64,000 nucleotides of DNA from Bacteroidota bacterium. GTDB taxonomy: Bacteria > Bacteroidota > Bacteroidia > Chitinophagales > Chitinophagaceae. The stretch lies in NCBI GenBank assembly GCA_016706595.1, contig JADJJH010000003.1:248001-312000 (forward strand), given 5' to 3'. Positions 18,234 to 27,059 of this stretch are shown piece by piece. The notes under the pieces are model-generated. The model had not been told where the DNA came from. It did not search any database and saw only the letters and a program-made list of their open reading frames with translations. Position numbers and translations under genes: made by a program. Numbering within the stretch: the first letter of the stretch is position 1; every line of letters begins with the position of its first letter.

Positions 18234-19117
18234 TATATTTAGGTTTATCCATTTTATTAAATGCCTATATTGGAATCGCATTTATTCTTTTCAAGAAATG
18301 TAAGGTAGATCTTTTTCAAACCATTGTTTATAATTATGCCGTATGTGTCATCACGGGTTGTATGGTATTAGGCTATTTCCCAATTCAAAGCCATAGTTTG
18401 TACGAAGCTTATTTTCCATGGGCCATATTAATGGGAGGTTTATTTATTGCGGTGTTTAGTCTACTTGCTATTTCATCGGTACGGGTAGGTGTTACTATAA
18501 CACAAACGGCAAACAAGCTATCATTAATTATTCCGGTATTGTTTTCATATGTTTTATATCATGAAGAAATTTCGATATTAAAATTTTCGGGTATTTTAGT
18601 TGCGATACTTGCGATAGTATTTGTTACTAATCAGCTTAAGGAAGACGGCAATTCAAAAGTTTCTTTGTCGGATTATATTTTACCACTTAGTATTTTTATC
18701 GGAAGCGGCTTCATTGATGCCATGACTAAATATGTGCAACAAGCATTTTTGCAATCTGAAGAAATTTCTAATGCCTATTTGATATCAGGCTTTTTTTCTG
18801 CATTTGTAATTGGTTGCATTTTTTTATTGCTGATGTATATTCGGGGAAAGAAAAAATTTGAAGCCAAGAATTTACTTGCTGCGATTGCCTTAGGTGTTCC
18901 CAATTATTTTTCGATCTATTTTTTGGTAAAGGCTTTGCAAGATCATTCATTAAGCAGCTCCGCCATTATACCTATTAATAACATTGGTGTATTATTTGTG
19001 GTGAGTTTGTTTGGTATCTTTTTATTTAAAGAAAAGCTTACAAAAATCAATTACGCAGGATTAGCCCTTACTATATTTGCCATCGTGTTGATTTTTTTTG
19101 GAGATGGGAGCAATTAG
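18230..19117 (+). CDS. EamA/DMT-superfamily transporter
   Basis: Inner-membrane protein of 295 residues with about ten hydrophobic helices in two EamA halves. The second half shows the usual SSAIIPINNIGVLFVVSLFGIFLFKEKL pattern in pieces, including FKEKLTKINYAGL near the C-terminus. Family members export amino acids, nucleosides or other metabolites. The four-base overlap with ribD suggests cotranslation and perhaps a link to riboflavin-related compounds, but this is inference from position only. Confidence 0.8.
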   Translation: MIYLGLSILLNAYIGIAFILFKKCKVDLFQTIVYNYAVCVITGCMVLGYFPIQSHSLYEAYFPWAILMGGLFIAVFSLLAISSVRVGVTITQTANKLSLIIPVLFSYVLYHEEISILKFSGILVAILAIVFVTNQLKEDGNSKVSLSDYILPLSIFIGSGFIDAMTKYVQQAFLQSEEISNAYLISGFFSAFVIGCIFLLLMYIRGKKKFEAKNLLAAIALGVPNYFSIYFLVKALQDHSLSSSAIIPINNIGVLFVVSLFGIFLFKEKLTKINYAGLALTIFAIVLIFFGDGSN

Positions 19118-19151
19118 TGAATGTGACAATTAGTGATTAAAACCATGTGAC

Positions 19152-19163
19152 ACGATAGCTATC
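19152..19163. repeat. Perfect 12-base palindrome CGATAGCTATCG
   Basis: Self-complementary 12-mer in the 164-base gap between the DMT transporter gene and the YigZ gene. It could be an operator or a short dispersed palindrome; no second copy is in the window. Confidence 0.35.
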
Positions 19164-19281
19164 GGATTCGGCAAGTTGTGAATTTGCAAATTAATGTAGC
19201 ATTTCCCATGTTTACTTTCCAAGAATTTTTACATTGCCGAATTAACTCATTTCCTCATTGTCGAATTTACCAATTCACTAA

Positions 19282-19902
19282 TTGCAAAGCAGCCCAACCA
19301 CATACCGCAGCATATCCCAATCCACCACTTCGGAGTTTAAAGACCGTGGCAGTAAATTTATAGCGTATACCTTTCCAATTCAAACACTTGAGGATATCAA
19401 AAAGGAATTAAATACATTAAAAGAATTGCATCCAAAAGCAGTGCATCATTGTTATGCGTGGAGGATAGGCATCGATGGAAATTCATTTAGAGCGAATGAT
19501 GATGGAGAGCCATCGGGTAGTGCGGGTAAACCCATTTTAGGTCAAATTGATAGCACGCAAATTACGAATGTATTGGTGGTAGTGGTTCGTTATTTTGGTG
19601 GCACTTTATTAGGTGTTCCAGGATTAATAAATGCCTATAAAACAGTTACACATGATGCTTTACAACAATCACTTATTATTGAAAAGAATATTGAAATGAA
19701 TTTCAAACTTCAGTTTCCTTATACATTGATGAATGAAGTGATGCGTATCATTAAAATGCATCATATCAATTTGATTAAAAGTGAACTCACTTTGTTTTGT
19801 GAATATCACATTGGTATTCCAATAGTTGAATTAGAAATAGCTAATACTAAGTTTGAACAATTGCACGAATTAGAGATATCAAAAATTGAAATAACGAAAT
19901 AA
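19282..19902 (+). CDS. YigZ/IMPACT family protein
   Basis: 206-residue member of the UPF0029/IMPACT family. Visible core: SEFKDRGSKFIAYTFPI, HHCYAWRIG, the NDDGEPSGSAGKPILGQI segment and VVVVRYFGGTLLGVPGL, then a C-terminal alpha/beta domain (from about residue 140). Eukaryotic IMPACT regulates GCN2 and bacterial YigZ is linked to translation or RNA, but the bacterial function is not settled. The start is TTG directly after an in-frame TAA; it preserves the usual N-terminus (YRSISQ...), and no ATG is available upstream of the domain. Confidence 0.88.
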   Translation: MQSSPTTYRSISQSTTSEFKDRGSKFIAYTFPIQTLEDIKKELNTLKELHPKAVHHCYAWRIGIDGNSFRANDDGEPSGSAGKPILGQIDSTQITNVLVVVVRYFGGTLLGVPGLINAYKTVTHDALQQSLIIEKNIEMNFKLQFPYTLMNEVMRIIKMHHINLIKSELTLFCEYHIGIPIVELEIANTKFEQLHELEISKIEITK

Positions 19903-20100
19903 ATAGGGTTTTGACGATAATCTACACTGAATAATTGGTTTTGAAATAGTATGTTATGCAGAACAAATATAAAAAGATTGCTTGCATTCTATTTGTAAAA
20001 TCTCATAGTTGAACAAAATTCCTCTGCGTTCTTCAACGAGTAATTTTCCTCTCTTTCTCTGCGTCTCCGCGGTAAAAAACTCACGAACTTAATGTTCAAT

Positions 20101-21285
20101 TTACTCATCTGGTTCCATACCCTCTTCAACATTCGATTTCCCCATCACAATATTAAAAATTTGTTGAGGTTGTTTGTAAATGTTTTTGTTGAATTTATTT
20201 CCTAATACGATGATAGTAAAATTATCCTCGATAAAACGATAAAAACAAGTATTGTTACCATGCCACCAACCGTTATGATAAATCACGTTAAAGCCATCAG
20301 GATAATTTAACATGCGCCACCCTAAACCATAATTTTTTACACCTGGCTTTTCGAAACTGTAAGGTTTGTAAGCTTCTTTTAGGCTTGCGGGCTTAATAAA
20401 CTTTCCCGAATACAATGCCTGATCCCATTTGTATAAATCTTTAACTGTACTATACACCCCTTTATCGCCGGCAATGCCATCAAAATGCATTTCGGGTTCC
20501 AATTGCCAACGATAATTATAACAAAATGAAGCGGTACAAACTCGTTCTTCATTAGGGTCAATTACAAATGTCTGATCCATACCTATAGGTGTAAAAACAA
20601 ATCGTTTCATAAAGTAAGCAAACTTCATTCCGCTAATATTTTCAACTACTGAAGCTAAAATGGCATAATTAGAATTGCTGTACCTGAAAGCGGTATTACT
20701 AGGAAAATTCAATGCCGGTTTTTTATTGATAAATAAATTCACGATATCATCATTATCTAAATATCTCTTATTAACGGGTTTAGGTGCGAATTTTAAATAA
20801 TCCGGCAAACCACTACGATGATTCAACAACATGCGAATCGTCATGCTTTTGTACGGAAACTTTGGAATGTAAGTGGTAATCAAATCATCAAGCGCCAACA
20901 GTCCTTTATCTTTTAATAATAAAATAGCGCCACTGGTAAGGGTTTTAGATGTACTGGCTAATTGGCTTTGGGTTTCGGGTGTCCATTTAGCCCCACTTTC
21001 TAGCTGACTGAATCCAAAATATCTTTCGTATAAAATTTTTCCTTTGTAGCCAATTAAAACGCTTCCATTAAATCCGGCTAATACTTGTCGCTGATAAAAG
21101 GTATCCAAGCTATAAATCATTTGTTTGCATACTGGGTCGGTGGTGTCGTTATAACTCAATACAACCTTACTAAACTGTGGAGTAGATTCAGGTGTTGCAG
21201 CTTGCGAACCATTATTGAAATCGCACGATACAAAAATGAAAATCAATATATTGATAGAAAGGATATGAAGTAACTTTTTTGGCAT
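20101..21285 (-). CDS. Lipoprotein serine hydrolase (beta-lactamase / class C PBP fold)
   Basis: Predicted lipoprotein of 394 residues: signal segment MPKKLLHILSINILIFIF, then lipobox FVSC. The catalytic boxes of the serine beta-lactamase-like family are visible: STSK (SxxK), RYSNSNY (YxN) and YHNGWWHG (HxG in place of KTG). Family members act as esterases, D-aminopeptidases or DD-peptidases, so the substrate is open. A longer reading from 21315 is unlikely because the TACATTTG promoter box (21291-21298) would lie inside the coding region and because the signal peptide begins at the inner Met. Confidence 0.82.
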   Translation of the reverse strand: MPKKLLHILSINILIFIFVSCDFNNGSQAATPESTPQFSKVVLSYNDTTDPVCKQMIYSLDTFYQRQVLAGFNGSVLIGYKGKILYERYFGFSQLESGAKWTPETQSQLASTSKTLTSGAILLLKDKGLLALDDLITTYIPKFPYKSMTIRMLLNHRSGLPDYLKFAPKPVNKRYLDNDDIVNLFINKKPALNFPSNTAFRYSNSNYAILASVVENISGMKFAYFMKRFVFTPIGMDQTFVIDPNEERVCTASFCYNYRWQLEPEMHFDGIAGDKGVYSTVKDLYKWDQALYSGKFIKPASLKEAYKPYSFEKPGVKNYGLGWRMLNYPDGFNVIYHNGWWHGNNTCFYRFIEDNFTIIVLGNKFNKNIYKQPQQIFNIVMGKSNVEEGMEPDE

Positions 21286-21290
21286 AGTGG

Positions 21291-21298
21291 CAAATGTA
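21291..21298 (-). promoter_or_regulatory. Probable -7 box of the serine hydrolase gene
   Basis: TACATTTG on the minus strand fits TAnnTTTG. Only five bases separate it from the ATG at 21285, implying a leaderless or nearly leaderless mRNA, or that transcription starts from another site. Confidence 0.45.
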
Positions 21299-21360
21299 AA
21301 AGATTGCGTTTGCACGAGATTGTTAAAATATTAAGATAAGTGTGTATAAAGTTGATGTGC

Positions 21361-21535
21361 GAATGTGCGAATGTGCGAATGTGCGAATGTGCGAATGTGC
21401 GAATGTGCGAATGTGCGAATGTGCGAATGTGCGAATGTGCGAATGTGCGAATGTGCGAATGTGCGAATGTGCGAATGTGCGAATGTGCGAATGTGCGAAT
21501 GTGCGAATGTGCGAATGTGCGAATGTGCGAATGTG
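21361..21535. repeat. 8-bp tandem repeat (GAATGTGC)n, about 22 copies
   Basis: A pure array of GAATGTGC: 21 complete units plus a final GAATGTG, with no mismatch. A degenerate partial unit (GATGTGC) precedes it. Because 8 is not a multiple of 3, the array is open in several frames on both strands and yields spurious repetitive ORFs. It lies between the divergent promoters of the serine hydrolase and acyl-CoA dehydrogenase genes. Slipped-strand copy change would alter the spacing upstream of both genes without touching a coding region. Confidence 0.97.
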
Positions 21536-21623
21536 AAAAGAATTGAACCTTTAAAATTAGCAAATTATCATATTATCTCATCATCATATTGCTAAGCCAT
21601 TTGCTACAATTGAAATACTTCAT

Positions 21624-21631
21624 TATGTTTG
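21624..21631 (+). promoter_or_regulatory. Probable -7 box of the acyl-CoA dehydrogenase gene
   Basis: TATGTTTG fits TAnnTTTG and lies 21 bases before the ATG at 21653. It supports that ATG over an in-frame GTG at 21629. Confidence 0.5.
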
Positions 21632-21652
21632 TGCTTCTTAAAATGTACGATT

Positions 21653-22792
21653 ATGAATTTCCAGCTTACCGAAGAGCAATTAATGATACAACAAGCCGCA
21701 CGCGATTTTGCCCAAAACGAATTATTGCCGGGTGTAATAGAACGTGATGAGCACCAAAAATTCCCCACTGAGCAAATTAAAAAAATGGGTGAGCTTGGTT
21801 TGATGGGCTTGATGGTAGATCCTAAATACGGCGGTGCCGGTATGGATACCATTTCATATGTATTGGCTATGGAAGAAATCTCTAAAGTAGATGCATCGGC
21901 TTCGGTTTGTATGAGTGTAAATAATTCATTGGTTTGTTGGGGATTAGAAACTTTTGGAACTGAAGAACAAAAACAAAAATATCTAGTACCCTTAGCAAGT
22001 GGCGAAGTAATAGGCGCATTTTTATTAAGCGAACCCGAAGCAGGAAGTGATGCCACATCGCAACGCACAACCGCCGAAGATAAAGGAGATCATTATGTAT
22101 TAAATGGTACAAAAAACTGGATAACCAACGGAAATTCAGCAACTCACTACTTAGTAATTGCACAAACGGATATTGCGAAAAAACATAAAGGAATTAATGC
22201 TTTTATTGTAGAAAAGGCTTGGGATGGTGTAACAGTAGGCGGTAAAGAAAACAAAATGGGTATTCGTGGAAGTGATACACATTCAATTATGTTTCAGGAT
22301 GTGAAAGTGCCAAAAGAAAATCGTATTGGCGAAGATGGATTTGGTTTCACATTTGCTATGAAAGTATTAAGTGGAGGTCGAATCGGAATTGCTTCACAAG
22401 CCCTTGGTATTGCTAGCGGTGCATTAGAATTAGCACTTAAATATTCGAAAGAACGTAAGGCCTTTGGTACCGAAATTATGAATCATCAAGCCATTCAATT
22501 TAAATTGGCTGATATGGCAACCCAGGTTGAAGCTGCACGTTTATTATGCTTTAAAGCTGCATGGATGAAAGATCAACATCTTAACTACGATACAGCTTCT
22601 GCCATGGCTAAATTATATGCTTCTGAAATTGCACAATTTGTAACCACCGAAGCGGTTCAAATACATGGCGGCTATGGCTATGTAAAAGAATTCCATGTTG
22701 AACGTTTGATGCGTGACGCAAAAATTACCCAAATTTACGAAGGCACTTCAGAGGTACAACGCATTGTGATTAGTAGAAATATGTTGCGATAA
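21653..22792 (+). CDS. Acyl-CoA dehydrogenase
   Basis: FAD flavoenzyme of fatty-acid beta-oxidation, 379 residues from the ATG. Domains in order: helical N-domain (MNFQLTEEQ...), beta domain with FLLSEPEAGSDATS (substrate/FAD contact) and KNWITNG, then the C-terminal helical domain. The catalytic base is the Glu in QIYEGTSEVQR near the C-terminus, placed as in short-chain (butyryl-CoA type) enzymes. The exact chain-length preference is not readable. It appears monocistronic. Confidence 0.92.
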   Translation: MNFQLTEEQLMIQQAARDFAQNELLPGVIERDEHQKFPTEQIKKMGELGLMGLMVDPKYGGAGMDTISYVLAMEEISKVDASASVCMSVNNSLVCWGLETFGTEEQKQKYLVPLASGEVIGAFLLSEPEAGSDATSQRTTAEDKGDHYVLNGTKNWITNGNSATHYLVIAQTDIAKKHKGINAFIVEKAWDGVTVGGKENKMGIRGSDTHSIMFQDVKVPKENRIGEDGFGFTFAMKVLSGGRIGIASQALGIASGALELALKYSKERKAFGTEIMNHQAIQFKLADMATQVEAARLLCFKAAWMKDQHLNYDTASAMAKLYASEIAQFVTTEAVQIHGGYGYVKEFHVERLMRDAKITQIYEGTSEVQRIVISRNMLR

Positions 22793-22899
22793 TCAATCTT
22801 TAATTACGAATTAAAAATTAAGAATTCCCTGTAAAATTTGTAATTTGATTTAGGATGCCAAAACAACTATTCAGCATAAATTAATTTATCGGTTATACT

Positions 22900-22907
22900 T
22901 ATATTTG
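22900..22907 (+). promoter_or_regulatory. Probable -7 box of the RAYT gene
   Basis: TATATTTG matches TAnnTTTG and lies 21 bases before the transposase ATG, so the gene appears to have its own promoter. Confidence 0.5.
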
Positions 22908-22928
22908 TCATAACCAATTTCAACAAGT

Positions 22929-23486
22929 ATGAGTTCTCGTTACAAAATTCATTCGCAGGAGTATGCCTATTTTGTTACATTCACAGTCATTGATTGGATG
23001 GATGTTTTTATTCGGAATGAATATCGTCAGGTGATTCTTGAAAGTTTAAGTTTTTGCCAAAAACATAAGGGTCTAAATGTGCATGCATGGTGTTTAATGA
23101 CAAGTCATGTTCATTTGATTATTTCAAGTTCTGGATTTATGCCTTTGGAAGGAATAGTGCGCGATACAAAAGCATATACTTCTCGACGCATTCATGAAAT
23201 TCTTGAAGAGAATGAAGGCGGTTTCGAAAGCAGAAGAAGTTGGATGCTACAAAAGATGGAGTATTTGGGCAAACGGAATAGCAGCAATAAAGGCTTTCAG
23301 TTTTGGCAACAGAATTATCATGCAATATTGCTCGATAACCCATTATGGTTAGATCAAAAACTCGACTACATTCATAATAATCCAGTTGAAGCTGGTTTTG
23401 TAAATAATCCTATTGATTGGAAATATAGTAGCGCTATTGATTATTATTCGGATGAAAAAGGATTACTGGATTTAAAATTAATTTAA
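22929..23486 (+). CDS. REP-associated tyrosine transposase (RAYT), Y1/HUH family
   Basis: 185-residue single-strand transposase related to IS200/IS605 TnpA. The HUH pair is HVHLI (in MTSHVHLIISS, about residue 60). FWQQNYHAILLDNPLWLDQKLDYIHNNPVEAGFV is the RAYT-type C-terminal part, with the nucleophile Tyr most probably in the QNYHAI or KLDYIHNNP segment. The N-terminus (YAYFVTFTVIDW) also fits. RAYTs act on short palindromic REP sequences and are single-copy housekeeping-like genes rather than spreading insertion sequences. Here a hairpin array begins 9 bases after the stop codon, which is the expected substrate context. The frame looks intact. Confidence 0.88.
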   Translation: MSSRYKIHSQEYAYFVTFTVIDWMDVFIRNEYRQVILESLSFCQKHKGLNVHAWCLMTSHVHLIISSSGFMPLEGIVRDTKAYTSRRIHEILEENEGGFESRRSWMLQKMEYLGKRNSSNKGFQFWQQNYHAILLDNPLWLDQKLDYIHNNPVEAGFVNNPIDWKYSSAIDYYSDEKGLLDLKLI

Positions 23487-23495
23487 TTCACATAT

Positions 23496-24394
23496 CGCAA
23501 GCGTCAGCTTGTGTTTCCAATCAGTGAGCATCAGCTGACAATAGCGTTATTCAGATAAAAATAAAATGATAGTTTTCACTTGGCGGATACCAAATTTTGG
23601 AAAGTACAAACGGATGCTTGCACTATAAAATCTATCAATCCCGCAATCGTCAACTTGTGTTTTCAATCAGTCAGCATCAGCTGACAATAGCGTTATTCAG
23701 ATAAAAATAAAATGATAGTTTTCACTTGGCGGATACCAAATTTTGGAAAGTACAAACGGATGCTTGCACTATAAAATCTATCAATCCCGCAATCGTCAGC
23801 TTGTGTTTCCAATCAGTCAGCATCAGCTGACAATAGCGTTATTCAGATAAAAATAAAATGATAGTTTTCACTTGGCGGATACCAAATTTTGGAAAGTACA
23901 AACGGATGCTTGCACTATAAAATCTATCAATCCCGCAAGCGTCAGCTTGTGTTTTCAATCAGTCAGCATCAGCTGACAATAGCCTTGCTAAGATAAAAAT
24001 ATAATGATAGTTTTCACTTGGCGGATACAGCAAATTTTGGAAAGTACAAACGGATGCTTGCACTATAAAATCTATCAATCCCAGCAAGCGTCAGCTTGTG
24101 TTTAAGAATCCAATCAGGAAGCATCAACTATCCGTACTGATGGGAGCACCAGAAGTTACTCAATCTTAATAAGATAAAAATATAATGATAATTTTCACTT
24201 GGCGGACGCCAAATTTTAGAAAGTACAAGCGGATGCTTGCACTATAAAATCGATCAATCCCGCAAGCGTCAGCTTGTGTTTCCAATCAGCCCGCATCAGC
24301 TGACAATAGCGCTATTCAGATAAAAATAAAATGATAATTTTCACTTGGCGGACGCCAAATTTTAGAAAGTACAAGCGGACGCTTGCACTATAAA
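23496..24394. repeat. Six-copy tandem array of four-hairpin REP/BIME-like units next to the RAYT gene
   Basis: Units begin at 23496, 23642, 23788, 23934, about 24083 and 24261; the first three spacings are exactly 146 bases. Each unit holds four hairpins: P1 CGCAAGC-GTCA-GCTTGTG, P2 GTCAGC-ATCA-GCTGAC, P3 TTGGC-GGAC-GCCAA (perfect in units 5 and 6, decayed in 1-4) and P4 CAAGC-GGAC-GCTTG (perfect in unit 6). Read on the minus strand, P1 and P2 have loops TGAC and TGAT, so all four share a stem ending in GC, a four-base (T/G)GA(C/T) loop and a GC. P1 and P4 are inverted copies of one 17-base sequence. Units 1-4 are nearly identical, while 5 and 6 diverge. The array fills the gap between the RAYT stop and the ftsK stop. 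Confidence 0.93.
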
Positions 24395-24396
24395 TT

Positions 24397-26892
24397 CTAC
24401 CTCCGAGAAATCACTTCCAAAATCCCATCCAATTCCACCTCGGTATGCACCATCAATTCGCGGGGTTTACCACCAACACTTGCCCCCACAATTCCGGCCG
24501 CTTCAAGTTGATCCATAATTCGTCCGGCGCGATTATAACCTAAATTAAATCGTCGTTGCAACATCGATGTTGAACCGCTGCCCGAGCTTACTACTAAACG
24601 CGCACATTGTTCAAACATCTGATCTACTTCTTTCAACGATTTTGCTGAACCTCCTGAACTTATATCCATACCCTCACTGCCTTCATACTCTGGTAAATCA
24701 AAGGCTGAAGGGTAACCTTGTTGCGAACCAATAAAATCTACAATACGTTCCACTTCAGGTGTATCCACAAAGGCACATTGAACTCGAACTAAATCGTTAC
24801 CATGTAATATCAACATATCACCTCGTCCGATTAATTGATCGGCACCACCGGTATCTAAAATGGTTCGCGAATCTACTTTAGCGGAAACTCTAAAGGCTAT
24901 CCTTCCAGGGAAGTTTGCTTTTATGGTTCCTGTAATTACATTTACCGATGGACGTTGTGTGGCAATAATTAAATGGATTCCAACGGCTCTAGCTAATTGT
25001 GCTAAACGCGCAATCGGCATTTCTACTTCTTTACCTGCTGTCATAATTAAATCAGCAAATTCATCCACCACCAAAACAATAAAGGGTAGATATTGATGTC
25101 CTTTATTTGGATTCAATCTTCGCTTTATGAACTTATCGTTATACTCTTTAATATTTCGTACACCGGCTTCTTTCAATAAATCGTAACGATTATCCATTTC
25201 AATACATAAAGCATTGAGGGTATTAATTACTTTTTTAGTATCGGTGATAATCGCCTCTTCTTCATTCGGTAATTTAGCTAAAAAATGTTTTTCTATGACC
25301 TTGTAAATCGACAGCTCTACTTTCTTAGGATCCACCATTACAAATTTTACTTGCGAAGGGTGTTTTTTATAAAGCAATGAAACCAAAATTGCATTAATAC
25401 CTACCGATTTTCCTTGTCCGGTTGCACCCGCCATGAGTAAGTGTGGCATGGTGGCTAAATCGACGATATAGTTTTCATTATCGATTTTTTTACCGAGTGC
25501 TATGGGCAGACTATAATTATTATTAATAAATTTATCGGATGAAATGAGTGTGCGCATCGACACAATTTGCTTCTTTAAATTAGGCACTTCAATACCAATG
25601 GTGCCTTTGCCCGGAATAGGTGCAATGATACGAATGCCAAGTGCTGAAAGACTTAAGGCAATATCATCTTCGAGGTTACGAATTTTAGAAATTCGAACAC
25701 CTTCAGCGGGCACAATTTCGTATAAGGTAACGGTTGGTCCAACGGTAGCCGATATTTTTGCGATGCTAATACCAAAACTTTTTAGGGTATTGATAATTTG
25801 ATTTTTGTTTTGTTCGAGTTCATTTTTATCAATCGAAATTTCGTCGGTGCTATGTTGATCTAATAAGTCGAGGGTTGGGTATTTATAGTTTCGAAGTTCA
25901 AGTGATGGGTCATAAGGTTCGTCGGTACCAACCGAAATATGTGCATCCGAAACAATTTTCACCTTCTCTTCAATTTTAGTAACTTCAAGAGTTAGGTCAG
26001 GTTCATTATTTGGTTTATTAGGTTTTGATGCGATGGGTTTTTCGGGTTGAATTGGTTCGATAGCCATCTCTTCAACTGGCGCATTATTGATTTCCCAAAA
26101 AGTTTCTGGTATGTCAATCACTTCTTCTTTAAGCACAACTGGAATGATTTCCTTTTCATGCAAAGAATCTAACTCTATAACATCGTTCAATTCAGTATGA
26201 ACAGCCGTATCATCAGGTAATATTTTATCATCAGCGGTTCTAGTATGGAAAAGGTTACCCCAAAAAGACAAACTAAATATCGGATTAAAAAACATAATCA
26301 CAGCAATTAAACCCATCGCAACAATAATACTTAAAGTGCCTATTTCGCCGGTAAATTCTTTGAGATATTCAATTACCTTCTCGCCCATGGCGCCACCAAA
26401 CGGAAAGTTATGTTTAGATGCAGGGAGTATGTAAGCAATTACCGGACTCAACATTAAAATGAAAAGGGTGGTATAAAAAAATGTGCGTAAACCCGAAAAT
26501 AATCTTTGTGGCATGAGGCGGTTTATACCCCAAACGCTAAAAACAATGACAAATAAAAGGGCACAAATTCCAAAACCATTGTAAATGATTTGGTGAGAAA
26601 TGTAAGCACCTAGTCGCCCCCCATGATTTAAAATATTTTCATGTTTTTGGAAAAGAAAACTGAAAGCCGAGCCGGCATTAAACACTTTATCCTGATCATC
26701 TTTCCAAGTTGTAAAATAGGAAATGAAAGAGATTGCCAAAAAGAGGGCTATAAAAATTGATAAAAGTCCAACGATTTTGCGCAACCTGCCGTCTGTAACA
26801 AAGGAAAATTGCCTTTTAGATTCAGATTTTGCAGCCGGTGTTGAAGATTTTTTTCGTAACTGAGTGTTTTTTGAATTCGCACTTTTCGCCAT
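24397..26892 (-). CDS. ftsK: DNA translocase FtsK/SpoIIIE
   Basis: Septal DNA pump that clears and aligns chromosome ends at division, 831 residues. Four N-terminal membrane helices (about 25-205) anchor it. A Glu/Pro-rich linker (about 225-310) leads to the motor. Walker A is GATGQGKS (about 488-495) and Walker B is VLVVDEFADLI (about 605-615). The C-terminal gamma winged helix (SGSTSMLQRRFNLGYNRAGR) reads KOPS-type polar sequences in the family. ATG at 26892 is preferred over an in-frame GTG two codons upstream. Its 3' end meets the repeat array. Confidence 0.95.
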   Translation of the reverse strand: MAKSANSKNTQLRKKSSTPAAKSESKRQFSFVTDGRLRKIVGLLSIFIALFLAISFISYFTTWKDDQDKVFNAGSAFSFLFQKHENILNHGGRLGAYISHQIIYNGFGICALLFVIVFSVWGINRLMPQRLFSGLRTFFYTTLFILMLSPVIAYILPASKHNFPFGGAMGEKVIEYLKEFTGEIGTLSIIVAMGLIAVIMFFNPIFSLSFWGNLFHTRTADDKILPDDTAVHTELNDVIELDSLHEKEIIPVVLKEEVIDIPETFWEINNAPVEEMAIEPIQPEKPIASKPNKPNNEPDLTLEVTKIEEKVKIVSDAHISVGTDEPYDPSLELRNYKYPTLDLLDQHSTDEISIDKNELEQNKNQIINTLKSFGISIAKISATVGPTVTLYEIVPAEGVRISKIRNLEDDIALSLSALGIRIIAPIPGKGTIGIEVPNLKKQIVSMRTLISSDKFINNNYSLPIALGKKIDNENYIVDLATMPHLLMAGATGQGKSVGINAILVSLLYKKHPSQVKFVMVDPKKVELSIYKVIEKHFLAKLPNEEEAIITDTKKVINTLNALCIEMDNRYDLLKEAGVRNIKEYNDKFIKRRLNPNKGHQYLPFIVLVVDEFADLIMTAGKEVEMPIARLAQLARAVGIHLIIATQRPSVNVITGTIKANFPGRIAFRVSAKVDSRTILDTGGADQLIGRGDMLILHGNDLVRVQCAFVDTPEVERIVDFIGSQQGYPSAFDLPEYEGSEGMDISSGGSAKSLKEVDQMFEQCARLVVSSGSGSTSMLQRRFNLGYNRAGRIMDQLEAAGIVGASVGGKPRELMVHTEVELDGILEVISRR

Positions 26893-27006
26893 GGCCACAA
26901 ACCTAATATTAATTTTTCAAATACTATCGTAACCGAAACAGATTACCAGCCTTAAATAGAAAATACATCAGGATGAAAAGAAATTGTGAAATCAGTAAAA
27001 AAATTA

Positions 27007-27014
27007 TACATTTG
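27007..27014 (+). promoter_or_regulatory. Probable -7 box of the large T9SS-secreted protein gene
   Basis: TACATTTG fits TAnnTTTG. Transcription would begin near 27021, which excludes the long reading from 26973 and favours the ATG at 27060 over that at 27027. Confidence 0.45.
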
Positions 27015-27059
27015 AGAATTCGTAAGATGAATAATCTCGAATATTTAAATAATTCAAGA

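Noticed and set aside
19178..19363. 61-codon frame overlapping the YigZ start
   Set aside because: It conflicts with the conserved YigZ N-terminus and has low-complexity content.
21243..21595. Several repetitive open frames on both strands
   Set aside because: They are products of the 8-bp tandem repeat, which has no stops in several frames.
21604..22068. 154-codon antisense open frame over the acyl-CoA dehydrogenase gene
   Set aside because: The sense frame has full family motifs; the antisense one has none.
23496..24394. CRISPR array
   Set aside because: The whole 146-base unit is repeated, with no short repeats separated by unique spacers and no cas genes nearby.
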